Of a stretch of 64,000 nt of DNA, positions 16,548-26,093 are shown piece after piece. The notes beneath the pieces were generated by a model. The model saw only the letters and a list, made by a program, of their open reading frames with translations. It did no database searches and was not told the origin of the DNA. Made by a program: the position numbers and the translations under genes. The DNA is taken from NCBI GenBank assembly GCA_965220985.1, contig OZ244854.1, positions 186,001-250,000 of the forward strand, read 5' to 3'. The DNA is from JAPPHA01 sp965220985 (GTDB taxonomy: Bacteria > Pseudomonadota > Alphaproteobacteria > Rhodobacterales > Rhodobacteraceae). Numbering within the stretch: position 1 is the first letter of the stretch; each line of letters begins with the position of its first letter.

Positions 16548-17579
16548 ATGAAGAACCGCACCTTTTTCTGGTTCATCCTGCCGACACTGACGGCAATGAC
16601 TCTCTTCATTGCGCTGCCTATCGTTTCGGTTTTCATCCAGTCGCTTCATGTCGATCACGAGCAGGTCCTCGTTGTCTCCGAAAGTTGCGGACCGTTTGGC
16701 TGCACCGAGACCACGGCGGTCGACACCGAAGCCACGGCCAAGCTCCGCGAGGAACAGCCGCTCGGGCGATTCAACGGGATCCAGACCTATCTCAACAGAT
16801 CGCATCTGGCATTCGGCGAAATCGCCGAATCATGGCAGACTTCGACTTCGACCGGTGAATTCCTGAACGAGGTGTTCAACCTGCCCTTCTACCGGGCGCT
16901 GACCTTCACCCTCGTCTACACATTCGTCGTCACCCCGTTCGTGCTTGTTCTCGGGCTAGCGGTCGCGGTCGGCGTGAACAACTTGCCACGCCTCATCAAG
17001 GGTCCGACGATTTTCGTTTCGCTTCTGCCGATGATCGTGACCCCGCTCGTGGGTTCGATCATCCTGTTCTGGATGGTGGATGCCGACGGCATCATCGGCG
17101 CGACATTGCAGCGCATCTTCAATGACAATGCGCTCAGTCTCAAGGCGTCCCCGGCGCTGACCTGGACCATGCTCATCGTCTACGGCATCTGGCATCTTCT
17201 GCCGTTCGGCTTCATCGTCTTCTACGCCGGCCTGCAAACCGTGCCGCGAGACACGCTGGAAGCCGCGGTCATCGACGGCGCCAACAAGTGGCAGCGCATG
17301 CTCTATGTCGTGGTGCCGCATCTGATGCCGCTGGCGATCTTCATCACGCTGATCATGCTCATGGACAACTTCCGCGTGTTCGAGCCGATCATCGGTTTCC
17401 AGGCCCAGGCTCACGCGACCTCGCTGAGCTGGATCATTTTCAACGACCTGCGCGAAAGCGCCGACCCGCTCTACAGCTCTGCCGGCGCCACGTCAGTCCT
17501 GACCATCATCGGGGTCGCGATACTGCTGATTCCGGTGCTGATCCGGACCTGGCGCGACTTCAATCGGCGACGAGCATGA
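16548..17579 (+). CDS. ABC transporter permease (MalF-like)
   Basis: A 343-residue inner-membrane permease with six or more hydrophobic segments, beginning with FFWFILPTLTAMTLFIALPI. The cytoplasmic EAA loop is clear near residue 230 as EAAVIDGANKWQRMLYVVVP, the contact site for an ATPase. A soluble insertion of about 70 residues between the first and second membrane segments resembles the periplasmic loop of MalF-type proteins. The start at 16548 is chosen because upstream codons run through the intergenic hairpin. It sits between the binding protein and the second permease, only 13 bp from the latter. No ATP-binding subunit is encoded nearby, so it must borrow one, or the gene lies elsewhere. 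Confidence 0.85.
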   Translation: MKNRTFFWFILPTLTAMTLFIALPIVSVFIQSLHVDHEQVLVVSESCGPFGCTETTAVDTEATAKLREEQPLGRFNGIQTYLNRSHLAFGEIAESWQTSTSTGEFLNEVFNLPFYRALTFTLVYTFVVTPFVLVLGLAVAVGVNNLPRLIKGPTIFVSLLPMIVTPLVGSIILFWMVDADGIIGATLQRIFNDNALSLKASPALTWTMLIVYGIWHLLPFGFIVFYAGLQTVPRDTLEAAVIDGANKWQRMLYVVVPHLMPLAIFITLIMLMDNFRVFEPIIGFQAQAHATSLSWIIFNDLRESADPLYSSAGATSVLTIIGVAILLIPVLIRTWRDFNRRRA

Positions 17580-17592
17580 AGGAACCGGCGCG

Positions 17593-18471
17593 ATGAACGG
17601 AACACAATCGCGTTTCACGCCGCTTGTCGTCATCTCGACATTGCTTGTGGCGCTCTGGCTGCTGGTCGCCTCCTTCCCGTTCATCTGGACGCTTTGGGGA
17701 TCTTTCAAGGTCCAGGGGGACTTCTTTTCCAAGGCTGATTGGCGCAATGCGCTCTTTGGCGTGCACACGGTCGAGGAGACCGGCGGCTATTTCACCACTG
17801 CCGGTTACTACGGCGCATGGGTGCAGGAGGAATTCTGGCTCCCTGCCATCAACACGAGCATCGTGGTTTTCTTCACCGTCGTCATCTCGCTGTCCATCGG
17901 CACGCTGGGCGGTTACGCGCTTGCGCGATCGGGGCGCAGATACGCCTTCTGGATCCTGATGGCCGCGCTCGTCTTCCGCGCCATGCCCCACATCACGCTG
18001 GTCTCGGGCTATCTTCTGCCCTTCTTCCAGTGGAACATCTGGGGCATTCTGCCCACCACGGTCATCGTGCTGGTGGCAATCAACCAGCCATTCACCCTGT
18101 GGATGCTGCATTCGTTTTTCCTGAACATTCCCAAGGACATGGACGAGAGCGCCATGGTCGACGGCTGCACGCGGTTCCAGGCCTTTCGCCACGTCATCAT
18201 CCCGGTGATGTGGCCCGGCGTCATCACCACCGGACTCTTCAGCTTCCTGCTCGCCTACAACGACTTTGCCGTGACATCGATGCTTCTGAGCAGCGAGAAC
18301 AGGACCATGATACCCGCCATTGCCGGTTTTCTCGGAACCACCCAGGTCGAGGGCAACGTCATGTTCGCCGTCGCGGCGGTGGTCTCGGCGACCGTCCCGC
18401 TGTTCATGCTCGTCCTGTTCTTCCAGCGCCAGATCGTCTCCGGCCTGACAGCGGGCGCAGTCAAGGGGTGA
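17593..18471 (+). CDS. ABC transporter permease (MalG-like)
   Basis: A 292-residue carbohydrate ABC permease. It opens with a typical MalG-like segment (LVASFPFIWTLWGSFK) and has six membrane spans. The EAA loop is degenerate, DESAMVDGCTRFQAFRHVIIP, near residue 190. It pairs with the preceding permease to form the transmembrane channel. Its stop codon overlaps the start of the downstream SnoaL-like gene (TGATG), showing translational coupling and that the SnoaL-like enzyme belongs to the same operon. Substrate cannot be assigned. Confidence 0.85.
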   Translation: MNGTQSRFTPLVVISTLLVALWLLVASFPFIWTLWGSFKVQGDFFSKADWRNALFGVHTVEETGGYFTTAGYYGAWVQEEFWLPAINTSIVVFFTVVISLSIGTLGGYALARSGRRYAFWILMAALVFRAMPHITLVSGYLLPFFQWNIWGILPTTVIVLVAINQPFTLWMLHSFFLNIPKDMDESAMVDGCTRFQAFRHVIIPVMWPGVITTGLFSFLLAYNDFAVTSMLLSSENRTMIPAIAGFLGTTQVEGNVMFAVAAVVSATVPLFMLVLFFQRQIVSGLTAGAVKG

Positions 18472-19496
18472 TGTCGGTTCACGACGACAACAAGGCTCTT
18501 CTCGCTCCGCTCCTCGACATCCTTCGCAAGGGTCCAGCGAACGACCTGCATCAGTGTCTCAAAGCGCTCCTTTCCCCTGAAGCCCGAATTCGCCTCGGTC
18601 ATCCGATCGGCGAGATGACAGGTCCGTCGGAGTTCTGGAACCGCGCCTACGCGCCGTTGATCAGGGCCATGCCCGATCTCGAGCGACGCGATTTCATCGT
18701 CATGGCGGGGCCGGGTTGGAGAAATGGTCGGACGGGAGACTGGATCGGTCTTGGCGGCAACGCAGTTGGCACGCTGGTTGAGCCCTGGCTGGGCATCCCG
18801 GCGACCGGTCGCCCGGTCTTCATGCGCTACCACGAGTACCTCAGGATCGAGGACGGCAAGATCGTCGAAATGGAGGGCCTTTGGGACATTCCCCAGGTCA
18901 TGCTGCAAGCAGGCGCGTGGCCATTGGCGTCCCAACTTGGCGTGGAGTGGATGTGTCCGGGTCCGGCCCATGGGCGCGGTGTCATTGTCGAGCCGCACGA
19001 TGAGGCAGCCGCCGACCGCTCGGTGCAGATCGTCTGGGACATGTTGCACGATCTGGGGAAAGGCGACGCCGAAACGCCCGATCGCGGCCTCGACGGTTTC
19101 TGGCACCCGAACTGCCTCTGGTACGGACCGACCGGCATCGGCTCGGCGCGCGGGCATTTGGGGATTCGCGATGCTGTCCTGAAGGGGTTTCGGAGCGGGC
19201 TCGACAACAACGTCCGGGCACTCGACGCCGGCGTGTTCTTCGGGGACCACGATCTGGTCGCGTTCAGCGGATGGCCATCGGGCACGGCAACGCATTCCGG
19301 CGACGGTTTCCTGGGACTCGCGCCCACGGGCCGACGGTTCACCCGACGCAGCCTCGATTTTTGGCGCATCGAAGACGGACAGATCCGCGAAAACTGGGTG
19401 ATGATCGACATGCTGGACATCTACCGACAGCTCGGCATCGATTTGTTTGCCCGGATGGCAGCCCTTTACCGAGCGGCGGGCGTCTCGCATGATTGA
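18471..19496 (+). CDS. Tandem SnoaL-like / NTF2-fold protein, copy 1
   Basis: A 341-residue protein made of two SnoaL-like (NTF2-fold) halves, about residues 30-165 and 190-330. Shared signatures include HPIGEMTGPSEFW at the start of the first half, FWHPNCLWYGPTGIGSARG at the start of the second, and SLDFWRIEDGQIRENWVMID near the end. SnoaL-like folds serve as polyketide cyclases, epoxide hydrolases, isomerases and dehydratases, so the reaction is unknown. The start codon overlaps the permease stop. The following gene is a clear paralogue. No signal peptide is present, so it acts in the cytoplasm on an imported compound. Two-domain SnoaL proteins of this length are often annotated only as nuclear transport factor 2 family. 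Confidence 0.75.
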   Translation: MSVHDDNKALLAPLLDILRKGPANDLHQCLKALLSPEARIRLGHPIGEMTGPSEFWNRAYAPLIRAMPDLERRDFIVMAGPGWRNGRTGDWIGLGGNAVGTLVEPWLGIPATGRPVFMRYHEYLRIEDGKIVEMEGLWDIPQVMLQAGAWPLASQLGVEWMCPGPAHGRGVIVEPHDEAAADRSVQIVWDMLHDLGKGDAETPDRGLDGFWHPNCLWYGPTGIGSARGHLGIRDAVLKGFRSGLDNNVRALDAGVFFGDHDLVAFSGWPSGTATHSGDGFLGLAPTGRRFTRRSLDFWRIEDGQIRENWVMIDMLDIYRQLGIDLFARMAALYRAAGVSHD

Positions 19497-19796
19497 CCGT
19501 CGTCCAATGCCGGTCGGCACCGTCGTTCCGAACCCGTCGCCCCCGATTGACGCGGCGCGCGAAAGGAGTCGCACCGAACGCCCGCTTCGTCGGCCCGACC
19601 GATACCGCGCGCGAAGAGTCGCCTCGATTTCGCCACGAGGCGGCAGGCGAGAGTCAAATGGCTGGTGTGCCAGGCTTGCAGATTTGCTAGAGTTTCCGAC
19701 CCACGGAGAATCCCTGCCATCCGCGGCTGAGCGCCGTTGCGACCCCGGTCGTTCTCCGCATTGCCCTTTTGCCGTATCCGGAGGTCTTTCGGCGCG
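19497..19796. other. Intergenic between the two SnoaL-like genes
   Basis: Three hundred bases without a supported gene. The gap is unusual for an operon otherwise joined by overlaps, so the second SnoaL-like gene and the regulator may have their own promoter. I see no clear boxes. Confidence 0.4.
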
Positions 19797-20849
19797 ATGA
19801 GCGACATCCACAGTTCCAACAAGGCATCGATCGCGCCGCTTCGAGCGGCCATGTACGACTTTTCGGAAGCCTCGGTGCGAACCGCGCTCGCAAGCCTGCT
19901 CTCCGATGACGCGATCTGCCATTTCTGCCATCCGATCGGCGACATGACAGGGCCCGACGAACTCTGGAGCAAGGCTTATGCTCCACTCTTCGATGCCGCA
20001 CCGGATCTCGAAAGACGCGACTACATCGTGATGGCCGGGCCGACCGAACACGGCGACAACTGGGTCGGGGCCGGCGGATACTACACGGGGGTTCTCACCG
20101 GAGCGTGGCTCGACATCCCGCCGACCGGTCATCAGTTCCACATGCGGTTTCACGAATTCTACAGACTGGTCGATGGCAAGGTGGTCGAAATCCAGGCGCT
20201 GTGGGACATCCCCGAGGTGATGATGCAGGCGAACGCCTGGCCGATGGCGCCCTCGCTGGGACGCGAGTGGAACGTGCCCGGCCCCGCCACCCAGGACGGT
20301 CTGGTTCCCGGTCCGTGGGACGAAGAGGCCGCGCAAGCGAACTGCGACCACATCATCGCAATGCTCCTCCACATGAAAAAGCACCCTTCGCAGGGGGGCC
20401 CAGAAGTCATGGAGATGGAGCGGTTCTGGCACCCCAGAATGAACTGGTACGGCCCGGCGGGCATCGGAACCGGTCGCGGAATCGAGGGATTCCGGAACTG
20501 GCACCAGATCCCATTCCTTCAGGCGATGCCCGATCGTGGACAGTACGTCGCCGACATCACCTATCACTTCTTCGGGGACGGAAATTATGCGGCGGTGACG
20601 GGCTGGCCGAACATGATCCAGACGGTCACCCACGACGGCTGGATGGGGATCGCGCCGTCGGGGCAAAAGATCACGATGTGCTCGCTGGACTTCTGGCGCG
20701 TGGAGAACGGCCTCATCCGCGAAAACTGGGTGATGGTCGATATCCTTGACGCATACCGTCAGCTCGGCGTGGACGTGTTCGCCCGCCTGCGCGAGTTCAA
20801 CAAGGCCCGCAACCTCGGACGGGTCGCGCTCAAGGGCGGGCAAGGCTGA
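19797..20849 (+). CDS. Tandem SnoaL-like / NTF2-fold protein, copy 2
   Basis: A 350-residue paralogue of the preceding SnoaL-like protein, with the same two-half structure. The matching landmarks are HPIGDMTGPDELW, PDLERRDYIVMAGP, the first-half end ALWDIPEVMMQANAWP, FWHPRMNWYGPAGIGTGRG in the second half and SLDFWRVENGLIRENWVMVD near the C-terminus. The start at 19797 has a GGAGG Shine-Dalgarno about 12 bp upstream. By eye roughly half the residues match copy 1, so this is an old duplication and the two copies may act on related intermediates or form a heteromer. It lacks a signal peptide. Function unknown beyond the fold. A LacI-type regulator gene follows after 57 bp on the same strand. 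Confidence 0.75.
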   Translation: MSDIHSSNKASIAPLRAAMYDFSEASVRTALASLLSDDAICHFCHPIGDMTGPDELWSKAYAPLFDAAPDLERRDYIVMAGPTEHGDNWVGAGGYYTGVLTGAWLDIPPTGHQFHMRFHEFYRLVDGKVVEIQALWDIPEVMMQANAWPMAPSLGREWNVPGPATQDGLVPGPWDEEAAQANCDHIIAMLLHMKKHPSQGGPEVMEMERFWHPRMNWYGPAGIGTGRGIEGFRNWHQIPFLQAMPDRGQYVADITYHFFGDGNYAAVTGWPNMIQTVTHDGWMGIAPSGQKITMCSLDFWRVENGLIRENWVMVDILDAYRQLGVDVFARLREFNKARNLGRVALKGGQG

Positions 20850-20906
20850 AATGTCGTCACTGCGACTCGCGATGATCTTGCCGGATCCCGAAGGGACAAC
20901 CGGTCG

Positions 20907-21929
20907 ATGAGCGGCAGAGTGACATCGGCGGACGTGGCGCGACGAGCGGGCGTCAGCCAGTCAGCGGTCAGCCGTGTCTTCACGCCCGGAGCTTCCGCCT
21001 CGAAGGCCACGATCGAAAAGGTCGTCAAGGCCGCCGACGATCTCGGCTATCGACCAAATGTCCTTGCCCGTGCCATGGCTTCAGGCAGGAGCCGGATCAT
21101 TGGCCTCGTCGTGGCTTACCTGGAAAACCACTTCTATCCGGAGGCGCTGGAAAAGTTCTCCAACGCGCTTCAGGAGAAGGGCTACCATGTCCTTGTCTTC
21201 ATGGCATCGCAGGCCGCCGGAAACATCGACAGGGTCGTCGACGAGATTCTCGACTACCAGGTCGACGGAATCATCGCCGCCTCGGTTGCAATGTCGTCCG
21301 ACCTCGCCCGTCGGTGCAACGACGCGGGCGTGCCGATCGTGCTGTTCAACAGAAAGCAGGAAGGACAGGGCTTCAATGCCGTCACCTCCGACAACTTTGC
21401 GGCCAGCTTCCGTGTCGCCGAGTTCCTGATCGCGGGAGGCCACCGCAGGATCGGTTACGTCGCGGGTTGGGAGGGAGCCTCGACCCAACGTGACCGCGAA
21501 GCCGGGTTTCGAGCCGGGTTGGCCGCATCTGGTCATGGCATCCACACTCGCGAAAACGGCAATTTCGTGATGGAGTCCGCCCGCGAAGCGGCGCGGAACA
21601 TGTTCACTCAAGCAGGGATGCGGCCAGATGCGGTCTTCGTTGCCAATGACCACATGGCGTTTGGCGTGATTGACGTGATCCGGAGCGAACTGGGTCTCAG
21701 AATCCCCGAAGACGTGTCTGTCGTCGGTTATGATGACGTCCCGCCAGCTGCATGGCCGGCCTATGACCTCACCACTGTCCGCCAGCGTGCCAACCTCATG
21801 GTCGAACGGACGGTGGAGATGCTGATCGAGCAGATTGAAGACCCCGGGCGTCCTGTTCGCGACGTCGCCGTCGATGCCCCTTTGATCGTGCGCGGTTCCA
21901 CCCGCATTCCCCCATCTTGGTCAGGGTGA
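20907..21929 (+). CDS. LacI-family transcriptional regulator
   Basis: A 340-residue LacI/GalR-type repressor. The N-terminal helix-turn-helix is textbook: TSADVARRAGVSQSAVSRVF at residues 6-25, followed by a hinge helix region ending NVLARAMASGRSRIIGLVV. The remainder is a periplasmic-binding-protein-like effector domain, with VFVANDHMAFGVIDVI and DVSVVGYDDVPPAAW near the end. It closes the cupin/MetE/ABC/SnoaL locus and most likely controls it. The palindrome at 14932-14947 fits this protein class. Effector unknown; by position it should be the imported compound or a breakdown product. Confidence 0.85.
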   Translation: MSGRVTSADVARRAGVSQSAVSRVFTPGASASKATIEKVVKAADDLGYRPNVLARAMASGRSRIIGLVVAYLENHFYPEALEKFSNALQEKGYHVLVFMASQAAGNIDRVVDEILDYQVDGIIAASVAMSSDLARRCNDAGVPIVLFNRKQEGQGFNAVTSDNFAASFRVAEFLIAGGHRRIGYVAGWEGASTQRDREAGFRAGLAASGHGIHTRENGNFVMESAREAARNMFTQAGMRPDAVFVANDHMAFGVIDVIRSELGLRIPEDVSVVGYDDVPPAAWPAYDLTTVRQRANLMVERTVEMLIEQIEDPGRPVRDVAVDAPLIVRGSTRIPPSWSG

Positions 21930-22372
21930 CGCCGCGTTGCAGCCCACGCGTCGGCAGCTTCAAGGATTCGATCCTTGCGGCCTGCCCGCCAGACATCCAG
22001 GCGGCGATGATCATCGTTTTGGCGCCAGCCAATGGCCTGTCTCGACCCGATGCTTCATCGGCCACGCCGAGCCCCGCGACGTGACGATCCAGCGTTGAAT
22101 TTCGGCATCCGGGCTCCGGAACTGGCTTCCACCGGAAACGACGCAGAAATCCCGTCGCCCGAAACCGCGGCCAACCGCCAGAATCCCGTGCTTGTTCATG
22201 GCCATCGACACGGCCATCGAAAGCCCTTCGATCCTGGCAGGACTCGTCGTGGTGCGTTTGTGGACACCAATGGATCACGGGATCATCCCGATGTCCGCGC
22301 GCGTCGCACCTTGATCCTGCTGGCTGGACCGATAGAGTTCAGCCTGACAAGAACGGCACGTCAGGGCATTTT
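21930..22372. other. Intergenic upstream of putA
   Basis: About 440 bp with no supported gene. In many alphaproteobacteria an Lrp-type regulator sits divergently upstream of putA. I checked the minus strand and found no HTH or Lrp features. The putA promoter is expected here. Confidence 0.45.
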
Positions 22373-25300
22373 ATGTCAGCGCTCGATCGTATTCGCCACG
22401 AAATCCGTCGCACCCGTCACCTCCCCGAGGGCACTGTCATCAGGGCGCAGGCCGACGCAGCCGGCATTCCCGACGAACTGCGTGCGCGAGCCTCCCGGCG
22501 CGCCACAGGGCTGATCGACGCTATTCGCGACTCTGCCCATCACAGGTTCATGGACGATTTTCTGGCGGAGTTCGGGCTGTCCACCAATGAGGGCATCGCC
22601 CTCATGTGCCTCGCCGAAGCCATGTTGCGGGTTCCCGATGCACCGAGCGTCGATGCGCTGATCGAAGACAAGATCGTGCCCTCGCGATGGAGCGAACATC
22701 TGGGCAAGTCCAGCTCGACTCTCGTCAACGCGACGACCTGGGCGCTCATGCTCACCGGCAGGACGCTTGCGGACGAAGGGCACGGAGTCGCCGCGACCTT
22801 GCGCTCGCTCATCAAGCGCGTGGGCGAACCGGTCATTCGTGCTGCAGTCCGCCAAGCCATGCGCGAAATGGGTCGCCAGTTCGTCTTCGGGCAGACCATC
22901 GAAGAAGCGCTGTCACGCGCCAAGGCGGGAACCCGACCCGGGATGACCCATTCGTTCGACATGTTGGGCGAGGCGGCGCTAACTGCTGCGGACGCCGAGA
23001 GATACCGACTGTCGTACGAGCATGCCATTTCGAGCATCGCCTCCGTCTGCCATCAGGCCGATCCCGCACGCAATCCAGGCATCTCGATCAAGCTGTCTGC
23101 CCTCCATCCACGATTCGAGGTCTCACAGCGTGACCGGGTTCTCGGTGAACTGGCGGAGATTGTCGCATCACTGGCTCGCATGGCCAGCAGTGCGGGGATG
23201 GGGTTGAACATCGATGCGGAAGAGGCCGATCGTTTGGAATTGACTCTGGACGTGGCCGAAGCTGTCCTGAGAAGGCCGGAGTTCAAGGGCTGGGACGGTT
23301 TCGGTCTGGTGGTTCAGGCCTATGGCAAGCGCGCGGGACCGGTCATCGAGTGGATCGGGGAACTCGCCCGCGAGCTTGATCGCAAGCTGATGGTCCGCCT
23401 CGTCAAGGGAGCCTATTGGGATACCGAAATCAAGCGCGCGCAGGTTGACGGCCTGTCGAGCTTTCCAGTCTTTACCCGCAAGGCGGTCACCGATGTCAGC
23501 TATCTGTGCTGCGCATCGCGGCTGCTCGAGATGTCCGATCGCATCTATCCCCAGTTTGCCACCCACAATGCGGCAACCATCGCGACCATCCTGGAGATGG
23601 CCGATGACGATCAGAGCTTCGAGTTTCAGCGACTCCACGGCATGGGCGAGGAGGTGCATGATCTGGTCCGCTCGACCGAAGGAACGCGGTGCAGGATCTA
23701 TGCTCCCGTCGGACGCCACCGCGATCTGCTCGCGTATCTTGTTCGCCGCCTGCTCGAAAACGGTGCCAACAGTTCCTTTGTCCATCAGCTGGCCGATGAC
23801 GATGTCTCGTCATCGACGATCACGAAGGATCCGTTCAGCTCGCTCGACGACTCGACCGACCACGAAGCACTGGCTGCGCCTTCAGCGATCTACGCACCCG
23901 AACGCCAAAACTCGAGAGGATGGGACCTGTCCGATTGCGATCAACTCGCCCAAATCGACGCGGAACGGAAGCCATACGCGCAATCGAGTTGGGAGTTCGG
24001 ACCAGCGTTGGTCGATGATCCCGTCGGAGGTGTCTGGCACGAGGTCCGCAACCCGGCCCGGCCCGACGACATTGTCGGCCGGGTTCTCATGAGCACCGAG
24101 GCGGGTGTCGCGACCGCAGTCATGGCCGGAACCATCTGGGACGCCCCGCCTGCAACCCGCGCCGCGGTCCTCGTTCGGGCCTCGGAGCTTTACGAAGAGT
24201 CCTTTGGCGAGATCTTTGCCATTCTGGCGCGCGAGGCCGGAAAAACCGTTCCTGACGCCGTCGCGGAACTGAGGGAAGCGGTCGATTTCCTCCGATACTA
24301 TGCCGCCCGAAGCCTTGAGTTGCGCGCCCCGCCACGCGGGCTGATCGCGTGCATCTCGCCCTGGAATTTCCCGCTCGCGATTTTCACGGGGCAGATCGCT
24401 GGGGCGCTTGCGGCCGGCAACGGCGTCCTTGCCAAACCGGCAGAAGCAACTGCGCTCACGGCAGCTCTTGCGGTCAGCCTGCTTCACAGGGCGGGTGTCC
24501 CTCGGAACGTCCTGCAGTTTCTGCCCGGCGAAGGATCAACAGTTGGATCGCTCCTGTGCTCGTCACCCGGCATCGACGGCGTGTGTTTCACGGGGTCCAC
24601 CGCCACGGCCCGGAGCATCAACCGCCAGATGAGCACGCATCTTGATCCGGGCGCACCGTTGATCGCCGAGACCGGCGGTCTGAACGCGATGATCGTCGAC
24701 AGCACGGCCCTCCCGGAGCAGGCCGTTCGCGACATCGTGATGTCGGCGTTCCGATCTGCCGGCCAGCGTTGCTCGGCCTTGAGGGTCCTTTATCTTCAAA
24801 AGGACATTCGCGAACCGTTTCTCGACATGCTCCGGGGTGCGATGGACGAACTTGTCGTCGGCAACCCATGGGAGTTTCGGACGGATGTCGGCCCCGTCAT
24901 CGATGACGGGGCCAAGGCGACAATCCGAAATCACGTCGATCATGCGAAAGCGGACGGTCGGGTGGACAAGTCGTTGCCAGTTCCCGATTCCGGTTCTTTC
25001 GTCGGACCGACCCTCATCGAAATCGAGAGCATCCGGGACCTGCAGGACGAGGTGTTCGGACCGGTGCTTCACCATGCAGATTTTGACCTCGAGGACCTCG
25101 ATCGCGTCGTCGAGGACATCAATGCCACCGGCTACGGACTGACCTTCGGGGTTCACTCGCGGATCGAGGCGCGGATCAACCGCATCGTCTCCCGCCTCAA
25201 GGTTGGCAACGTCTACGTCAATCGCAACCAGATTGGTGCCGTTGTCGGCTCGCAACCCTTTGGAGGTCGCGGCCTTTCGGGGACCGGTCCGAAGGCGGGT

Positions 25301-25849
25301 GGTCCCGCGTATGTCCGCCGATTGACAAGTCCCTCCCGAACGGTCGCGAAACACGAAGCCGGGCGGCGCGTCGGAATCGGGTCCGTGCAAACGCTTGTTG
25401 GAATCGCGCGCGCCTCGCTTCGCGAGACCGAGTTCGATGCGACCCTCCTGCCCGGGCCCACCGGTGAATCCAATCGGCTTTGCACTGTCCCGCGCGGTGT
25501 TGTTCTTTGCCTCGGACCCACGGCGGAAACCGCCGCGCGGCAGGCCGGGGCGGCTCGGCGAAACGGATGTGTCCCGGTGGTCGTTGCCCCCCGAACGGAC
25601 GAGTCGATCGGACTCGACGGCGAACTCGATCTCCATGACCTTCGCCATCTCCGGGGGATCGATGCGGTGGCCTGTTTTGGCGACCAGCAGATGAAACAGG
25701 CGGTTCGTCAGCAGCTTGCGGCGAGATCCGGTCCGCTCATTCCCTTGATCACGAGCGATCTGGACGACGAGTATCGCATCGAAAAGCACGTCTGCATCGA
25801 CACGACCGCAGCCGGTGGCAACGCCGCATTGCTGGCGCGCTCTGGCTGA
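22373..25849 (+). CDS. putA: Bifunctional proline dehydrogenase / L-glutamate-gamma-semialdehyde dehydrogenase PutA
   Basis: A 1158-residue cytoplasmic or membrane-associated enzyme that oxidises proline to glutamate with FAD and NAD. The proline dehydrogenase barrel spans about residues 130-460, with ISIKLSALHPR, LMVRLVKGAYWD, and FATHNAATI near the FAD site. The aldehyde dehydrogenase module spans about 540-980, with ISPWNFPLAIFTGQ, VCFTGSTATAR, IAETGGLNAM and the catalytic cysteine C800 in SAGQRCSALR. A C-terminal extension (about 1010-1158) matches the accessory domain of long PutA forms. There is no N-terminal ribbon-helix-helix domain, so unlike the E. coli protein it is not an autorepressor. 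The ATG at 22373 has only a weak Shine-Dalgarno. Confidence 0.93.
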   Translation: MSALDRIRHEIRRTRHLPEGTVIRAQADAAGIPDELRARASRRATGLIDAIRDSAHHRFMDDFLAEFGLSTNEGIALMCLAEAMLRVPDAPSVDALIEDKIVPSRWSEHLGKSSSTLVNATTWALMLTGRTLADEGHGVAATLRSLIKRVGEPVIRAAVRQAMREMGRQFVFGQTIEEALSRAKAGTRPGMTHSFDMLGEAALTAADAERYRLSYEHAISSIASVCHQADPARNPGISIKLSALHPRFEVSQRDRVLGELAEIVASLARMASSAGMGLNIDAEEADRLELTLDVAEAVLRRPEFKGWDGFGLVVQAYGKRAGPVIEWIGELARELDRKLMVRLVKGAYWDTEIKRAQVDGLSSFPVFTRKAVTDVSYLCCASRLLEMSDRIYPQFATHNAATIATILEMADDDQSFEFQRLHGMGEEVHDLVRSTEGTRCRIYAPVGRHRDLLAYLVRRLLENGANSSFVHQLADDDVSSSTITKDPFSSLDDSTDHEALAAPSAIYAPERQNSRGWDLSDCDQLAQIDAERKPYAQSSWEFGPALVDDPVGGVWHEVRNPARPDDIVGRVLMSTEAGVATAVMAGTIWDAPPATRAAVLVRASELYEESFGEIFAILAREAGKTVPDAVAELREAVDFLRYYAARSLELRAPPRGLIACISPWNFPLAIFTGQIAGALAAGNGVLAKPAEATALTAALAVSLLHRAGVPRNVLQFLPGEGSTVGSLLCSSPGIDGVCFTGSTATARSINRQMSTHLDPGAPLIAETGGLNAMIVDSTALPEQAVRDIVMSAFRSAGQRCSALRVLYLQKDIREPFLDMLRGAMDELVVGNPWEFRTDVGPVIDDGAKATIRNHVDHAKADGRVDKSLPVPDSGSFVGPTLIEIESIRDLQDEVFGPVLHHADFDLEDLDRVVEDINATGYGLTFGVHSRIEARINRIVSRLKVGNVYVNRNQIGAVVGSQPFGGRGLSGTGPKAGGPAYVRRLTSPSRTVAKHEAGRRVGIGSVQTLVGIARASLRETEFDATLLPGPTGESNRLCTVPRGVVLCLGPTAETAARQAGAARRNGCVPVVVAPRTDESIGLDGELDLHDLRHLRGIDAVACFGDQQMKQAVRQQLAARSGPLIPLITSDLDDEYRIEKHVCIDTTAAGGNAALLARSG

Positions 25850-26093
25850 GGCGACGGTACCTCGCCTGTTTGATGCAGGGTTTCGCATCGGGTCGACCGT
25901 GATTTAAGCCCCGAACGGTCCGTTCAGCATATTCTTTCGGGGACCGGCGTGCGCAGAAGTTCCTCCGAATCATGGCCTTCGCGCCCATGGAAATGACCGA
26001 TTGCATCGCGCCTCCAGGAGCCGTCAGGGATCATGACCCCGCGAACCGGGCTCTGGCAATTCGCCGAGCCGTCGGACTTCGAACCCGATGGGA

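Noticed and set aside
18255..20843. An 862-codon minus-strand frame opposite the permease and SnoaL genes
   Set aside because: Shadow of high-GC third positions; plus-strand genes are translationally coupled and recognisable.
21796..22278. A minus-strand regulator gene upstream of putA
   Set aside because: No helix-turn-helix or Lrp-like pattern; the frame overlaps the LacI gene end and is Arg-rich like other antisense frames.
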